Source of the DNA: Circinella minor
Lineage: Eukaryota; Mucoromycota; Mucoromycetes; Mucorales; Lichtheimiaceae
NCBI GenBank assembly: GCA_016758965.1
Contig: JAEPRB010000091.1
Location: 79,471-143,470, forward strand
DNA: 64,000 nucleotides
Direction: 5' to 3'
Made by a program: the position numbers and the translations under genes. The notes under the pieces are model-generated. The model was given only the letters and a program-made list of their open reading frames with translations. It ran no database searches and had not been told where the DNA came from. Of the stretch, positions 49,266 through 61,090 are shown piece by piece. Each line of letters starts with the position of its first letter. Positions within the stretch are counted from its first letter, which is position 1.

Positions 49266-49725
49266 AACTTGGATCAATATATATATATATAATATAAATT
49301 ATAACACAACAAATGAGTTATCGTAATAACACCTAATAAACAAAAAAGAGAAGTTGCAAAGTCTTTTGCCAGATGATGATGGCATTATATTTAAATTATA
49401 AAAAAAGCTATTAATAAAAAAACAATTGTACATAGAAAGGAGTAGCGTATATATTTAATATAAAAGATATTTTAAATGCTTATATTACTTTATTTATTAT
49501 TTATGTATCGTAGTACACGTAAAATATATTGGGCTATATAGTTTCGGTTCTTTTTGTCTTTTCGTAAATATTTACTGTATTTGAATACGTACATATATAC
49601 ATTAATAAGAAAATTATTTCCTTCTGTCTAGGCATTCTGTACTATGATAGGCTACGATCATGTTGTGATGTTACTCTATATTACCAATAAAAATATACAC
49701 AATAACATATACAAGATAAAAATAA
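49266..49725. other. Short intergenic spacer between convergent genes
   Basis: Shared 3' flank of the TAF3 gene (+) and F-box gene 3 (-). AT-rich with (TA)n at 49278-49292. No gene seen. Confidence 0.5.
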
Positions 49726-51879
49726 TCATTGAGTAAACCTAATATCACTATTCCAATTTACGATTTCAATATCACTATCTTTAAGCATTTTCTTAATAAC
49801 TCTTTTTTGTTTACAATAATGGATCTTTCTTCCTAGTGTCAAATTCTTCAATTCCTTGCAGTTGATAATATATTGTACAGAATTTGTTGTCAATGGCATA
49901 AAATCCAATTCAAGCCACAATAATCGTGTCATCTTATCGACTACCGTCCTTATAAATTCTTCGAAATCTGTTTTAGATAGTGTATGATTTCCCCAACAGG
50001 AAATGGCAAGCCTTTGCATATTTTTGATTTTTGTAATTTGTTTTAAAATATGGTTGGTAACACCTTTACAATCGAGAATCCCTAGGCGTTTTAACACTCT
50101 ATCACCTTTATTGCTCGTTTGACCAATACCATTAACCGTATTCATATCCTCCATATCATTCTTTTGTTGTAGCGTATTTAACAATCGGTCAAACCCTGGT
50201 CCAGTTACATCAACTCCATTCAATATTAATTCAGAAATATGATCCAATTGTTCTATCGTATCAAATATTTCATTTTTTAATATATCAGCGTCATTTTGTC
50301 CTTCTCTTTCGATGGGTTCTTCGATTATTCTTGAATTTTGTAAATGAAGATGTTTCAATGCAGGACAACGACGTAACATTGCTGGAAGCTGTTGATAAAA
50401 AGCTTGACGTCCATTCCATATATGAAGATATGATAATGTATACCATGTAAATGAAGAAAATGGTTCCCAATCATGGACCGTCGTATTATCCATTGGTTGA
50501 TCCATAACAAGTGATATTGCCTGTAGCGTATGGCAGCTTTTTGCTAATCGAGATTTTAAGGGTAGCGCTGATTGAATATGCTGTAACTGTAAACATCGTA
50601 ATGCACCTTTTGGTTCAACTGAATTTACTGTCATTATTGGATTTGGTATATATTTTGCCATTGTATCATGATTACCACCATCGTCGTCAAATTCGTTATT
50701 GTAGGTTCTTCTTACAATTAGTGATCGTATATCCGCTAGCTCTGGGCAATAATCTCCAAGTACGTCCAGGATACCGTTCCGAATCCTGAACCGAAGTGCT
50801 AGATACCGACATTTTGGAGAGTTACGTAACAATGACTTTATAATACGTGCAGGTATTGTTATCACTGAAGCGATTTCGATTCTGGTCAACAATGTAGTAT
50901 TTGGTATTTCTATTCCGGTGATGGGGTTATCATGTACGTTCAGGACAGAAAGCTTGATAGCTGTAAGATTTAAGCAAGTACGTAATACCTGTTCGAGCGA
51001 TATATCAATATAGGACCGTCCGTCTAAATCTAATTCTGTCAAAGTTTGACCGATATAAGGTAGAGCCAAATAAAATGGATTCTTAATCAGCTTGTCCCAT
51101 ATGCCTTTATTATAATAGTTTTAAAATGATATTTATATAATAAGTTAAGCACCAATCTTTTTTCCATCATCAAGTTTTTTTTTTTTTTAAAAAAAAAAGA
51201 AAACGAGTACTATTGTTCCATTGTTATTAAAAAACCACTGACCTTTGTCTGAAATAGCAAGTATTTTTAAATTATCGAAAGAGTATTTAGTAAGCGACAT
51301 AAGCACTTGTGAACAAGCTGGATACATGCTTGAAGAAATATAAAGAGTTTCAATGTATTTTGTAATACTATGAGGTGGTTTAAGAATTTCCTTTTGATCG
51401 GATAAGGTTATTTTTCGTTCATCGGTACCAATATAAATGTTTCGCCATATTGGTGGATAACTCAAAAGTGTTCGACGCCACGCACGGCAAACTTTAAGAC
51501 ATTCGATTGCAGTATTTTGACCTAGTCGATCAATAATATTGCATATAATTTCATAGGGACAATGAGCAACAAAATCGATTCGACGTACTAACTGGGCTTG
51601 TATCAAACCCATCTGATCTCGAATGATATTACTATCCATATTGTCTACTTCTTGTTCTGGAACGAGACAAGATAAACATCTTTTAAGTATAGAAATCGCG
51701 TCTTGTTGTTTGCCTTGACAAGAATATAATTTGGCAGCATAAAGATAGTTATTTACATTGCATTCGTCATTCCGTATGGCCATCAAGACTTGATCTATTT
51801 CTTGAGCAAACGTTTTGTAGGAAGTTGATTGTTTTTGCTGTAGTAATAAATCCTTGCTTAAAGATCGTGAAATACACAT
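49726..51879 (-). CDS. F-box/LRR protein 3 with N-terminal TPR-like helices
   Basis: Two exons on the minus strand, 51879-51243 and 51104-49726, give 671 aa. The N-terminal 70 residues (VNNYLYAAKLYSCQGKQQDA, then ISILKRCLSC) look like one or two TPR helices pairs. The F-box lies at about residues 98-145 (RRIDFVAHCPYEIICNIIDR ... VCRAWRRTLLSYPPIWRNI). The LRR part follows: TLTELDLDGRSYIDISLEQV, LRRCPALKHLHLQNSRI, LKRLGILDCKGVTNHILKQI, LKNLTLGRKI. The TPR-F-box-LRR order resembles S. pombe Pof3 and yeast Dia2, but similarity beyond architecture cannot be judged here. The phase-1 intron (GTCAGT donor) sits about 110 residues after the F-box start, as in the genes at 13.6 and 22.3 kb. Likely role: Skp1-bound substrate receptor. 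Confidence 0.8.
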
Positions 51880-53282
51880 TTTTTATTATTATTATTTTGT
51901 TAGCGATCGTAGACTATACAGTGTATATTATTAATATTATTATTTGCCTTGCAGAGACGAAAATGGCGTCTCAAAGGAGATTTATTGTTGTAAAAGAAAA
52001 GTTGAAGTTGTGATTGAGAACAAATATTTTTTTAAGAAAGGAAGAGAGTTCTTAAAAAGGTGCCTTATAAGTGTAACCATAATGACTTGTGTTTTCTTCA
52101 ATTGTCATACAAATGGATGATATAGAGCGGTGTGGGTAACTGAATGATTAATGCCGTATATTTAACACCAGCGACAAAACATGAACTATAATCAGACTGT
52201 CTTTATAGAAAATCTATTGGTTTTTTCCAATCGATTTGCGCACACAATTTTTTTTTTTGCGCCCCGAGATTTTTTTTTTGCGTGTCCTTATTTTTTTTTG
52301 CGTACATTTTTTTTTTTTTTTGCGCATTGAATTTCCAAGTTTGCGTATATAAAAAAACAGTTTATTCATAGTACACTTTACTAAAGCATTGCCTCAAGAG
52401 CCAAATACCTATCAAAAAATGAAACAGAGTGCCTGATCCAGCTCTGACAGTCCTCCACATTAACCTGCTTTGCAGACTCAACAATTCTAGCGCTTATATA
52501 CGCAAACTTGGAAATTCAATGCGCAAAAAAAAAAAAATTATACGCAAAAAAAAAATAAGGACACGCAAAAAAAAAATCTCGGGGCGCAAAAAAAAAAATT
52601 GTGTGCGCAAATCGATTGGAAAAAACCAATAGGTTCATTTTCACCCAAAATCGGATTCAAATTACGGAGCTAGATAATCAAATGATTAGTATAGAAAGAA
52701 TAGTTTCTTTCTTTCCTTGAGAAAACAATTGATAACAATTAGTTCACTCTCTATTATTTTTATTGAAATAACCCCTTTTCCCGACTATTTGATCTGTTGA
52801 ACTTACTGGTTATAAAAGCCTCCCTTTTATTTATTTTTCTTTTTGCTAAGCTATTGATATAACTTCCGTTATTCCTTGAGTCTTTTACTCGGAATTCCTT
52901 ATATTTTCTTTTTATCTTATTAAATATAATCTGAACGGGACGTAACACTAGGTAAAGTTAAATTAATAAAGCAGAAAGATATAATAATAAAGTATAGAGT
53001 ATTACTATAAATACCTACTTTATGATCAGTTGTTTTAGTGTAAGATATTGTTACCACTACCTCTGGCACACACAAACTATGCACATATAAAAATATTATA
53101 ATTTAAGATAAAAATAAGGAGACTTCCTTAACATACTGAGATTATATAGTAGTTGATGGTAGTTAATGTTGCTGTCGCCAAAGATATATTCAAACAAGAT
53201 AGTATACCAAAAGAGTTCAGATCAAAATACATTTAATATAAAAGAAAAATATTTTCATCTATTTATTTATTTAACTATATGC
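51880..53282. other. Intergenic, contains foldback repeat
   Basis: AT-rich spacer between two minus-strand genes. Its main content is the foldback element at 52214-52631. The rest has no supported open frame. A Lys/Arg-rich frame at 52429-52632 is only a translation of the A-tract repeats in the right arm. Confidence 0.6.
52214..52631. repeat. Long inverted-repeat (foldback/MITE-like) element built of A/T-tract plus GCG units
   Basis: Two arms of about 139 bp (52214-52352 and 52494-52631) are near-perfect reverse complements around a loop of about 141 bp. Outer ends read ctattggttttttccaatcg and its complement. Each arm contains four T (or A) tracts of 9-15 bases, each followed by GCG and a short distinct spacer, at roughly 21-24-base steps. 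Differences between arms are a few substitutions and tract-length changes. Flanking ta dinucleotides on both outer ends would suit a TA target duplication, but this is weak evidence. No protein is encoded; any transposase would act in trans. Confidence 0.85.
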
Positions 53283-54431
53283 TTATATATATATTTCTAC
53301 TAATGATGATAATACTGTTCGTGCATATTGTGCGCGGCTTATTCTATATACCGACTTATCCTTTAGAGAGGGCAACGTAATACACAAGGCTTGTATATGT
53401 TCTTCTAAAATTCTGGAATGCGGCTCCTTTTGTCCTGGAATGCTCTTTGTTTTATAATTTGGTATGGTTTTGTAGTCGTATGAATTGCGATAATTGCGTA
53501 CAATACACTCAATATCTGAATAACCAAGATTTCGATCTTTCATACTGTCGAGTGCCTGCATAATACTCTGATAGCCGTACCGTTCTCGCAATGCGTCAAG
53601 GAAAATTCGTTTAGCGAATGAATGCTTTTTAATTTCTCGTTTTATAAGATTGATTTTGGCATCTTTTGTTAAATATCTGTCCATTTTTGTGTGGCGAGTA
53701 GCTTTGGGGTACCATATTGATGTCCTCAATGCCATTGTCCTCATTCTTCCAATTTGGTAATACGATTCTGGAATGTGTTCTTTAAGCCCTTTATCTTCAT
53801 CACGGTAGTATCGTGTATCTTGCAAATTATTTAGCGTTGAAGCCAGTTGTTGTCTATACCGGTGTTTTGACGACGTAATATATTCAGATGTTGCTTGTTG
53901 AAATGCTTTTTCAAGTGTTTTCTGTCGACGCTGATGAATGATGAGATTGGTTTCATGCTTTCGGCTTCTACCGTATTTTATTTGGTACCATGGATCTTCT
54001 TGATCGTAATTGACATTAGCTTCGTTTGTTGTATAGTAATTATTTAAAGTCGATAAGAAAAATGTATGTGGGTGAAATTTTGATTCATCGTGTTTCCATT
54101 GGTGTGAGTCCTTTTGTTTTGTGGTTGTGCTGATGTGGTTGATAATAATGGGATCATGCTGCATACCTGCTTTTGATGCAACTTCTGCATAAGAACGGCC
54201 ATTAAAGGGAACAGTACTATTCATTGAGATTGCATCCTTGTTATTGTTAACCGGTTCCTGATTACGGCTACTTGATACAGCAGTTGTTAGTGAGGATGTG
54301 GCAGAAAAAAGCGATGGAAAGTTACTATTATTGATATAGTCTTCTTGTATGGTGGCATATAACATATTATCATCATAATAGACATCATTGTCTAATAAAG
54401 TCTCGGCAAAGGGAAGAGTTAAACCAGTCAT
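53283..54431 (-). CDS. Orphan basic protein with FPSL and SYAEVA motifs
   Basis: A single intron-less frame of 382 aa on the minus strand, starting MTGLTLPFAETLL. The N-terminal 90 residues are acidic to neutral and contain NSNFPSLFSATSS near residue 37 and GRSYAEVASKAGM near residue 80. The remainder is basic and rich in Tyr, Arg, Lys and Gln, with helical-looking parts such as RRQKTLEKAFQQATSEY and KIFLDALRERYGYQSIMQAL-type segments, and ends RAQYARTVLSSLVEIYI. No signal peptide, membrane segment or known catalytic motif was seen. The FPxL and YAxVA pair also occurs in the orphan at 29.2 kb, with similar spacing from the N terminus. Long uninterrupted frame and balanced composition support a real gene; function unknown. 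Confidence 0.65.
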   Translation of the reverse strand: MTGLTLPFAETLLDNDVYYDDNMLYATIQEDYINNSNFPSLFSATSSLTTAVSSSRNQEPVNNNKDAISMNSTVPFNGRSYAEVASKAGMQHDPIIINHISTTTKQKDSHQWKHDESKFHPHTFFLSTLNNYYTTNEANVNYDQEDPWYQIKYGRSRKHETNLIIHQRRQKTLEKAFQQATSEYITSSKHRYRQQLASTLNNLQDTRYYRDEDKGLKEHIPESYYQIGRMRTMALRTSIWYPKATRHTKMDRYLTKDAKINLIKREIKKHSFAKRIFLDALRERYGYQSIMQALDSMKDRNLGYSDIECIVRNYRNSYDYKTIPNYKTKSIPGQKEPHSRILEEHIQALCITLPSLKDKSVYRISRAQYARTVLSSLVEIYI

Positions 54432-56907
54432 TATTATAGTGATATTGCGTGTTAATGTAATTATAAAATACGGATGTAGAAAAAAAAGTTATAAATTCTG
54501 CACGCTATTTATACAAATGTGGCGTAGTTAATTTTTGTGAGCTTGTTCCATGAGGCACGGTTTTGCTGCGGCTCTTTGGAAAGAAGCTATTTTTGAATTC
54601 CGACGATGGCACCCTTATTCGAGACATCCGTCTTTCTATTCAACCAAATGGCAATTACAAATGACCATTAGAATCTTTAAGATCTCTGAGTACCAATGTT
54701 TTCTTCTATAGAAGAAAAATCAAACATTCTTCAGCCCACCCATTGGAAAAATAACTTTCCAATAATGATAAACCACAAAATACGAAACATTGTGTATCAG
54801 ACATCAATAGTAACATCACCGGTTTTTTTTGTTATGCGAATAAACAATACATCAATGTAGAGTTCAACTTTATATAGAAAGAGGTATAGTGTAACGCTAT
54901 ATTTATTTGTAATCTATCAGTGGTGCGGATAGATTACAAACCACTGTTTTTATCGCACGTAGCTGTGCTTCTCTGGTAATAATATTAATAAAATGCACAT
55001 CTTTAATAAACGACTAGGGTATAGAGAGAAAAGTAGGTGATCGGGGCTATTTCTGTATAAAAATTTCAATATAAAATTTAATAAAAGTCCTTTCTTGGTA
55101 ATAGTATCCAATCATTAAATATTGCGTTTCACCCCCATGCTACTATTAAGTTGATGGTGATGATACAAGTAGATAATCTCTCTATATAGTCTTCTCTTTA
55201 AGTCAATTATTGGGCTGTTGTTGTGCTCATCCTCAGTCATATATGCTAACAAAATTATTATAAGTAGCTCTTGTAGATAACTAAAATTTAATTACTCATT
55301 ATCTCATTAATAATACAAAATGAAATTCGTTTTTTATTATTATGTAATTCATAAGCAAAACTTCGTTCATAACCGGGGGTTCATTTGAGTAATAATCTCT
55401 AACTGAATTCTGACAAAATCATAATAGTCGTATTGAGGGATGATATATATTTTCGCCTGAAATTTTTTACACGCTGCAAAGAAGCATATAGAACCTGTGA
55501 AAATTATAATTAATGCCGTACCACATTTTTGGATTATATAACATAGGTATCAGTTGTGTGGAAACAGAGCTTTATATTCTGCTCTGTCATTCTTTTTCTC
55601 TTGAGTTGACTCATGTGTATAAATAACATTTTATTTTTATTATACTTATATATGTTTATCATCAAAATATTATTGTTACATTTGTTTCTATTACAGCTTT
55701 TGACTTTCTACAAGAGTAATACATCCATCCGTTGCTATAAAAACCATATTAGTCTATTCTAAAAAAAATTCTACGATAAATAACAAACTTTAAAATTCAT
55801 AATTCTTAAACACGTTTTCTATTATTTTCAATATGCTTAATTTTATCTTCTCTCAATAAATAATGTAATTAATTATAATATGGTGGTTATATGATTTTTT
55901 TGCTTCATAATTTTCTTTTCGTCATTAACAAAATTAAAATTTTAACATGATTATTCTCATCTAATTTTTCTTTTTTAAATCTTTATTGCTATAACTTTAT
56001 TTATTTATTACATTATCTTTATTACTACCATTATAATCGTTCTTATTGTGAAAAATATGGGAAGAAGAGAAAAGTACTTTACTTATATCTTTTTTATTTT
56101 TTATAATTCGAAATGTAAATTTACCAGTATTATCTTTATAATATGTAATATTACAATTTTTTATATTTAGCGTCTTTATCTGCTTTGTTATAAACATTCT
56201 TTATATTTTCTTTAAAAAATAAGTATTGTTTATTGTATTTTCAAAATATATTCCGTTCATTTTTAATTTAAAAGAAAACTCAATTGATAAATTATGAAAG
56301 TAATGGGAAAAAATATGTAACCGATTTCAAACTTACTTCAACTTGCTCTGTGATAGCCCACTTATTTGACTCTTTCCCGAGCAGCTTGTATTTCCAAGCA
56401 TAAAAACTACTACATCATCGGTTTGGATTAAGTTTACACCAAAGACCATTCATCTATTGATTACGGTATTTTTTTTTATTGATAGACTACTAGTAGCATA
56501 GTATGATAGCCGTTGCTATTATACTACCCACATTATCAATTAATCATAATAGTGTGATTTCATTAATGTTTTAAAGATTCGTCTGCTTGATATCAACTAA
56601 TTAACAAGAAGATATCCGTATTACACTACCATAATAGTAACAAAGAAAAAAAATTAAGCACAACTATCATAGTAGGATAACTGATTTTTTTTTATCTTGT
56701 TGTTCTAAAGATATCTTTATATGTTCGCTGTACTACTAATAATCATATATTCCTAAATTATTTTTTGCTTAACTATATCTACTATATAAAACACTCGCGT
56801 GTATATTAATACTTATTCTATTATGCGATGTACACATAATACTTGCAGTCTGTTTCATCTAAGCTATCAGCAGTCATTAAATTACTTTATTCTAATATTA
56901 TTTATTT
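54432..56907. other. Intergenic, very AT-rich
   Basis: About 2.5 kb from the promoter of the orphan gene to the left edge of the retroelement. It is very AT-rich, with few G bases between 55600 and 56300. The frame at 55997-56197 (-) is an AT-composition artefact. No gene or RNA recognised. Confidence 0.5.
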
Positions 56908-56951
56908 AGAGAATTACTATGGGCGCAGCAAAAGTCCGACTACGGGCGTGA
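56908..56951 (+). repeat. Outer inverted repeat, left arm (44 bp)
   Basis: Begins agagaattacta and contains agcaaaagtccgacta. It is the reverse complement of 62641-62684 with five mismatches. Its last three bases are the first bases of the left LTR, so the inverted repeat abuts the retroelement exactly. Confidence 0.85.
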
Positions 56952-57221
56952 AGCGTAAAGGAATAATATTTATATTTATATTTTTAACCAGAACAGCAAT
57001 AAACTGTCACACCAAACAATTCCATTTCTCTATAAATGTAACTAAGCTATAAATTATTATATCATTACCCTTTTTCTTTATTTTATATTTTCAATTCTTA
57101 TTATAAGTTTGACCAGTTCGTAATACTGGTGAGTATTTTTACTATTTTAACCCTATCAATTATTTTGTCTAACATATCAAATAAAGGTCATTTTAAGTGA
57201 ATTTATATTTATTACGGGTCA
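56949..57221 (+). repeat. Left LTR (273 bp)
   Basis: Runs from tgaagcgtaaagg to attacgggtca, with TG...CA ends. It aligns to the right LTR without gaps, with five substitutions. A tctctataaatg element inside could serve as a TATA box. Confidence 0.93.
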
Positions 57222-57289
57222 TTTTTGGTGAGCAAGGTAGGGGAGGCTTTTACTACAATCGTTAAGCCGATACAAGATCGAGTAGTATA

Positions 57290-58048
57290 ATGTCTTCTCA
57301 ATCAAGTAATATGCCTCAAAGTGAAAACGAACTCAGTGATAAGGAATTGTCCTCGTCCTCTGACACAAGTATAAAGAAAACAAGAAAATCGTCTATTATA
57401 ATACCTCCAAAGTTGAAAAGAAAAAGTGAAGCAAAAACATGGCTTCTGTTGTTTGATTCCATAGCTGATGCAAACAATTGGTCTGACTCACAAAGGTTGG
57501 CGTATGCATTAACAAATATGCCGTCCGAAATGTCTACATGGTCACTACATAAAGGATATACGACGTGGAAACAGTTTTGTCCAGCTTTCAAGGAAAAGTA
57601 TTGCAAACGAATTGATCTATCAAGAACCGTTGAGAAGTTATGGTCATTACATATGGAGAACCGATATTCAAGACTTCGTGATTACATACATCGTTTTGAT
57701 GAACTTAAAATGCGTTATGAACGTGGTATCCAAGAAAGAGAAAACGAATTCAAGTCTGAAAATTCAGAATTATCAAAAACACCAACGTTTGTAACTGAGC
57801 CGTTCGTTACTATTAGCAAGGAATCATTTGTGGGAATATTTGTTCGTGGTCTTATGCCAGATAGTTTACGCCTACATGTATCAGCATCTGCCCCGAAAGA
57901 TGTAGAAGAAGCTGCAAGTTTTGCCAAACAAGCCGTTTATAGACATTATCATGACCATGATACAGACTCGGATTACTCAAGCTCAAGTGAAACAGAAAAG
58001 TCAAGAGTTAAAACAAATAAACAAAAAAAAAGGAGTAAAATTATCTAG
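57290..58048 (+). pseudogene. Ty3/Gypsy gag (capsid part)
   Basis: An open frame of 252 codons starting MSSQSSNMPQSENELSDKEL. The retrotransposon gag domain is visible as WLLLFDSIADANNWSDSQRL, then FCPAFKEKYCKRID, then LRDYIHRFDELKMRYERG, then FVRGLMPDSLRLHV. The frame ends in a basic tail at a TAG just after an A9 run. The CCHC knuckle that normally closes gag lies in the next frame, so either a programmed shift on the A run or an indel separates them. No start-to-stop gag-pol reading exists in this copy. Confidence 0.85.
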
Positions 58049-59588
58049 TAACAATGAAAACAAATCAACAAATAAGGATTATTCGAGTTCTATTGAATTG
58101 TTGATCAAAGGTGTAAACCGCATGACAACAGCAATTGATCATTTGACTGAAGAAAAAAAGAATTATAAACAAAAATCGAGTAGTATCAAAACAAATCAAA
58201 AATCAGTTAGCCATTCACGCGTTTGTTATAATTGCCAAGCTGCAGGTCATATGGCAGCAGATTGTCCAAGTCCATGCAAGTATTGTGGTGATTCCCACCC
58301 ACATTTTAAATGCGAAAAGTATCCAAGGAAACCGCAATCATCATCTTCTGCTCTATTAATTACATCAACAAACAAACAAAAACATGGTGGTACAGAAAAT
58401 CTATTTGCGATCAAAAGAAAACAAAGCGGTGATAATAGTAATTTAGCACCACCAACAAAACAAAGAATAAAGGTTTCAGAAATAAACGCGAATGCTAAAC
58501 AACCAGAAAAAAATAAACAAATAACTCAATTGGCGGGAAAGTCTTTACATGCAAAAGAGATTATTGATCAGCAAGTGTTTCAAGTTTCATTAGCACAGTT
58601 AGCCAATCTGTCTCCCCAATTCCGTACACAAGTAAAAAACTCATTAACAAAACATCATTATAAATCTCACGTGCAACAAGATATGCATTTATTCAACGAA
58701 GACCAAGAAGATTCGGTACAGTTGGAATCGATACCAGAAGGGGATAGTGCTCCGCATGTTTGGGGAAAAGTTAATGGTGTTCCGCTCCGTATTATTCTAG
58801 ATGGTGGATGTACTTTAGTTATTGTTAGCCTTAATCTACTCAAGAAATTGGGCATCGAAGAAATAGATTCAATTAATCGTCCATTACAATTAGGAGATGG
58901 TCATTTTGCTTCACCTATTGGCAAAGTACCAAGTCTATCGATATCAATTGGAGAATCCAATGCAAGAAATTTTAGCGCATTATGTCTGGATGTGTCAAGT
59001 TACGATTTATTATTAGGACGTCATGCATTACATAAGCTTCAAGTTGTAACCGACTGGAAGTACCACAAATGGTCAATTTATTTAAATCAAGAATTGGTAC
59101 TATTGGAAGTTGAATACACTGCTATTCCACAAAAAGATATGCCTATGTCATCTAATGAAGATGAAAATGATTCTGAAATATCTGAAGAAGATCAAGAAAA
59201 TGAAGAAAATAAAGAAGATATGTTCGTTATGATATCTGCAAATAAAAGATCAGACGAAAAATTATGGCAAGACGACCATGTCGATGATCGTTTGGGTAAC
59301 TTGCTAAAGAAGGTGGAAGAACGAAATGATTTAAATCAAGACATTAAAGAAGAATTAGAAATTCTCATTAAATCTTACGAACATATATTCGGTACATCAT
59401 ATAAACATTTGGCGCAAACAAATCTAGTTGCCTTCCATGTCGATACTGGAGATGCAAAACCTATTTATCATCGTCCAAATCCGCGTATGTCTCATGCTGA
59501 ATTGGATCATCTTAAACAAGAATTAAAAGAATGGTGGAAAATGGTATTATTGTACCAACAAGGCATGATAAAGAAAATGCACATCTAG
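58026..59588 (+). pseudogene. Pol segment 1: CCHC zinc knuckle and aspartic protease
   Basis: In the frame one base ahead of gag. Contains the knuckle CYNCQAAGHMAADC followed by a second Cys/His group (CKYCGDSHPHFKC), a Lys/Gln-rich linker, and a retropepsin-like fold: VNGVPLRIILDGGCTLVIVS with a later LLLGRHALHKL. The expected active-site triplet DTG or DSG reads DGG here. The frame continues into the first part of reverse transcriptase (DTGDAKPIYHRPNPRMSHAE) and is lost near 59530, reaching a stop at 59588. Confidence 0.85.
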
Positions 59589-61090
59589 GTGGCTGGTCCT
59601 TCCCATGTCGCTATGTTCGAAAAAAGACAAAAGAATTGCGATTAGTAACAATGTTTCAAGAATTAAATAAAGTTACATCAAGAGATACCTGGCCCTTGCC
59701 GGATATTACCTCATTAATTGAAAACCTGGGAAAAAAGGGAACAACCGTTTATACAAGTATTGATTTATTAAAAGGATTTAATCAATTAAAGTGTGATGAA
59801 GAAACGTCGGCGAAACTTACAATGGCGACACCATTTGGAAATTATAGTTATCAAGTTTGTCCTTTTGGTGTAGTTAATGGACCTCATTGTTTCTCAAGAA
59901 GTATATATTTGGCCATGCAGCCATTTTTAGGTGATTTCGTTGAAGCGTTTATCGACGATATCACAGTGTATTCTCCTGATCTGGAAACTCATCTGGATCA
60001 TTTGCAACAAGTATTCAGCCAATTAGAAGAAGTTAATATGCATATCAATTCAAACAAAGTTATATTTATGAAAGAATCCATTGAAGTGCTAGGATTCGTT
60101 ATTTCAACAAAAGGGGTTCATCCAAGTAAGAACCATATATCAAGAATTAAGGAGTATCCAAGACCAAATAACCCAACAGTGGTTGGGGCATTTTTAGGTC
60201 TTTGTGGTTTTATATGTCGTCATGTACAAGATTATGCTTTAAAAACTGCTCAATTAGTAAATCTTACCAAGAAAAACCAACCTTTTATTTGGGATGAAGC
60301 AGCAGAGAAAACATTCATTGAAATCAAAGAAGAATTAATGAAAAGCATAACTTTATCATTCCCAGACAAGTACAAGGAGTATCATCTTTATTGTGATGCT
60401 TCTGATATCGCTATTGGAGCTGTTTTGTGTCAAGTACAAGATGCCGGTGACTTAAGACTAATTTGTTTTATTTCAAGAAAGTTGCAACCTGCGGAAGTAC
60501 GATATGCTATAGTAGAAAAAGAATTATTGGTGATTGTATATGCGTTACGAAAACTGCGAAAGTATTTGCGCGATAAAGCATTTACTGTATGGACAGATAA
60601 CTCGGCAGTACGTTATCTTTTTGCAAAAGGTGTTGACAATACCAGTAGTATACGTCTCCAACGATGGGTATTAGCCTGTCAAGAATTTAAATTTAAGACA
60701 CGTCATATTCCTGGAAAATTAAATGGTGCCGCTGACGCACTTTCAAGATACCCACCACCTGAATTGCCATATGAACAAAGTGGTGAAGATGATCTTGAAG
60801 ATCTCTATGATCATAATTTTTTAATATTAGAAACATGGTATAAAACATATCTGCAAGAAATTTATAACTATTTAACAAATCCATTCAATCAAGTTATTTC
60901 CAAGTCCCTCAAAATTACATCAAGTAGATTTAAAATTATAAATCAATATTTATATCCCAAAATTGGCAATAGACAAGTAAAAATACCTCACATTAATGAA
61001 CGTGAAGAAATATTACAAATGGTTCACGATGGTCATGGTCACTTTGGTATACATGCAACATGGGCACGTTTATTTTATTCATATTGGTAG
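59531..61090 (+). pseudogene. Pol segment 2: reverse transcriptase and RNase H
   Basis: The frame resumes with NGIIVPTRHDKENAHLGGW and carries the RT blocks RLVTMFQELNKVTSRDTWPL, TSIDLLKGFNQLKCDEE, FGVVNGPHCFSR and the catalytic FIDDITVYS. RNase H follows with YCDASDIAIGAVL, VEKELLVIVYALRKLRKYL and WTDNSAVRYLF. The end of the frame is the start of the integrase zinc-binding region (HDGHGHFGIHATW), cut by the TAG at 61088-61090. Confidence 0.88.

Noticed and set aside
52429..52632. Lys/Arg-rich open frame
   Set aside because: It is the translation of the A-tract/GCG repeats in the right arm of the foldback element, with no independent coding signal.
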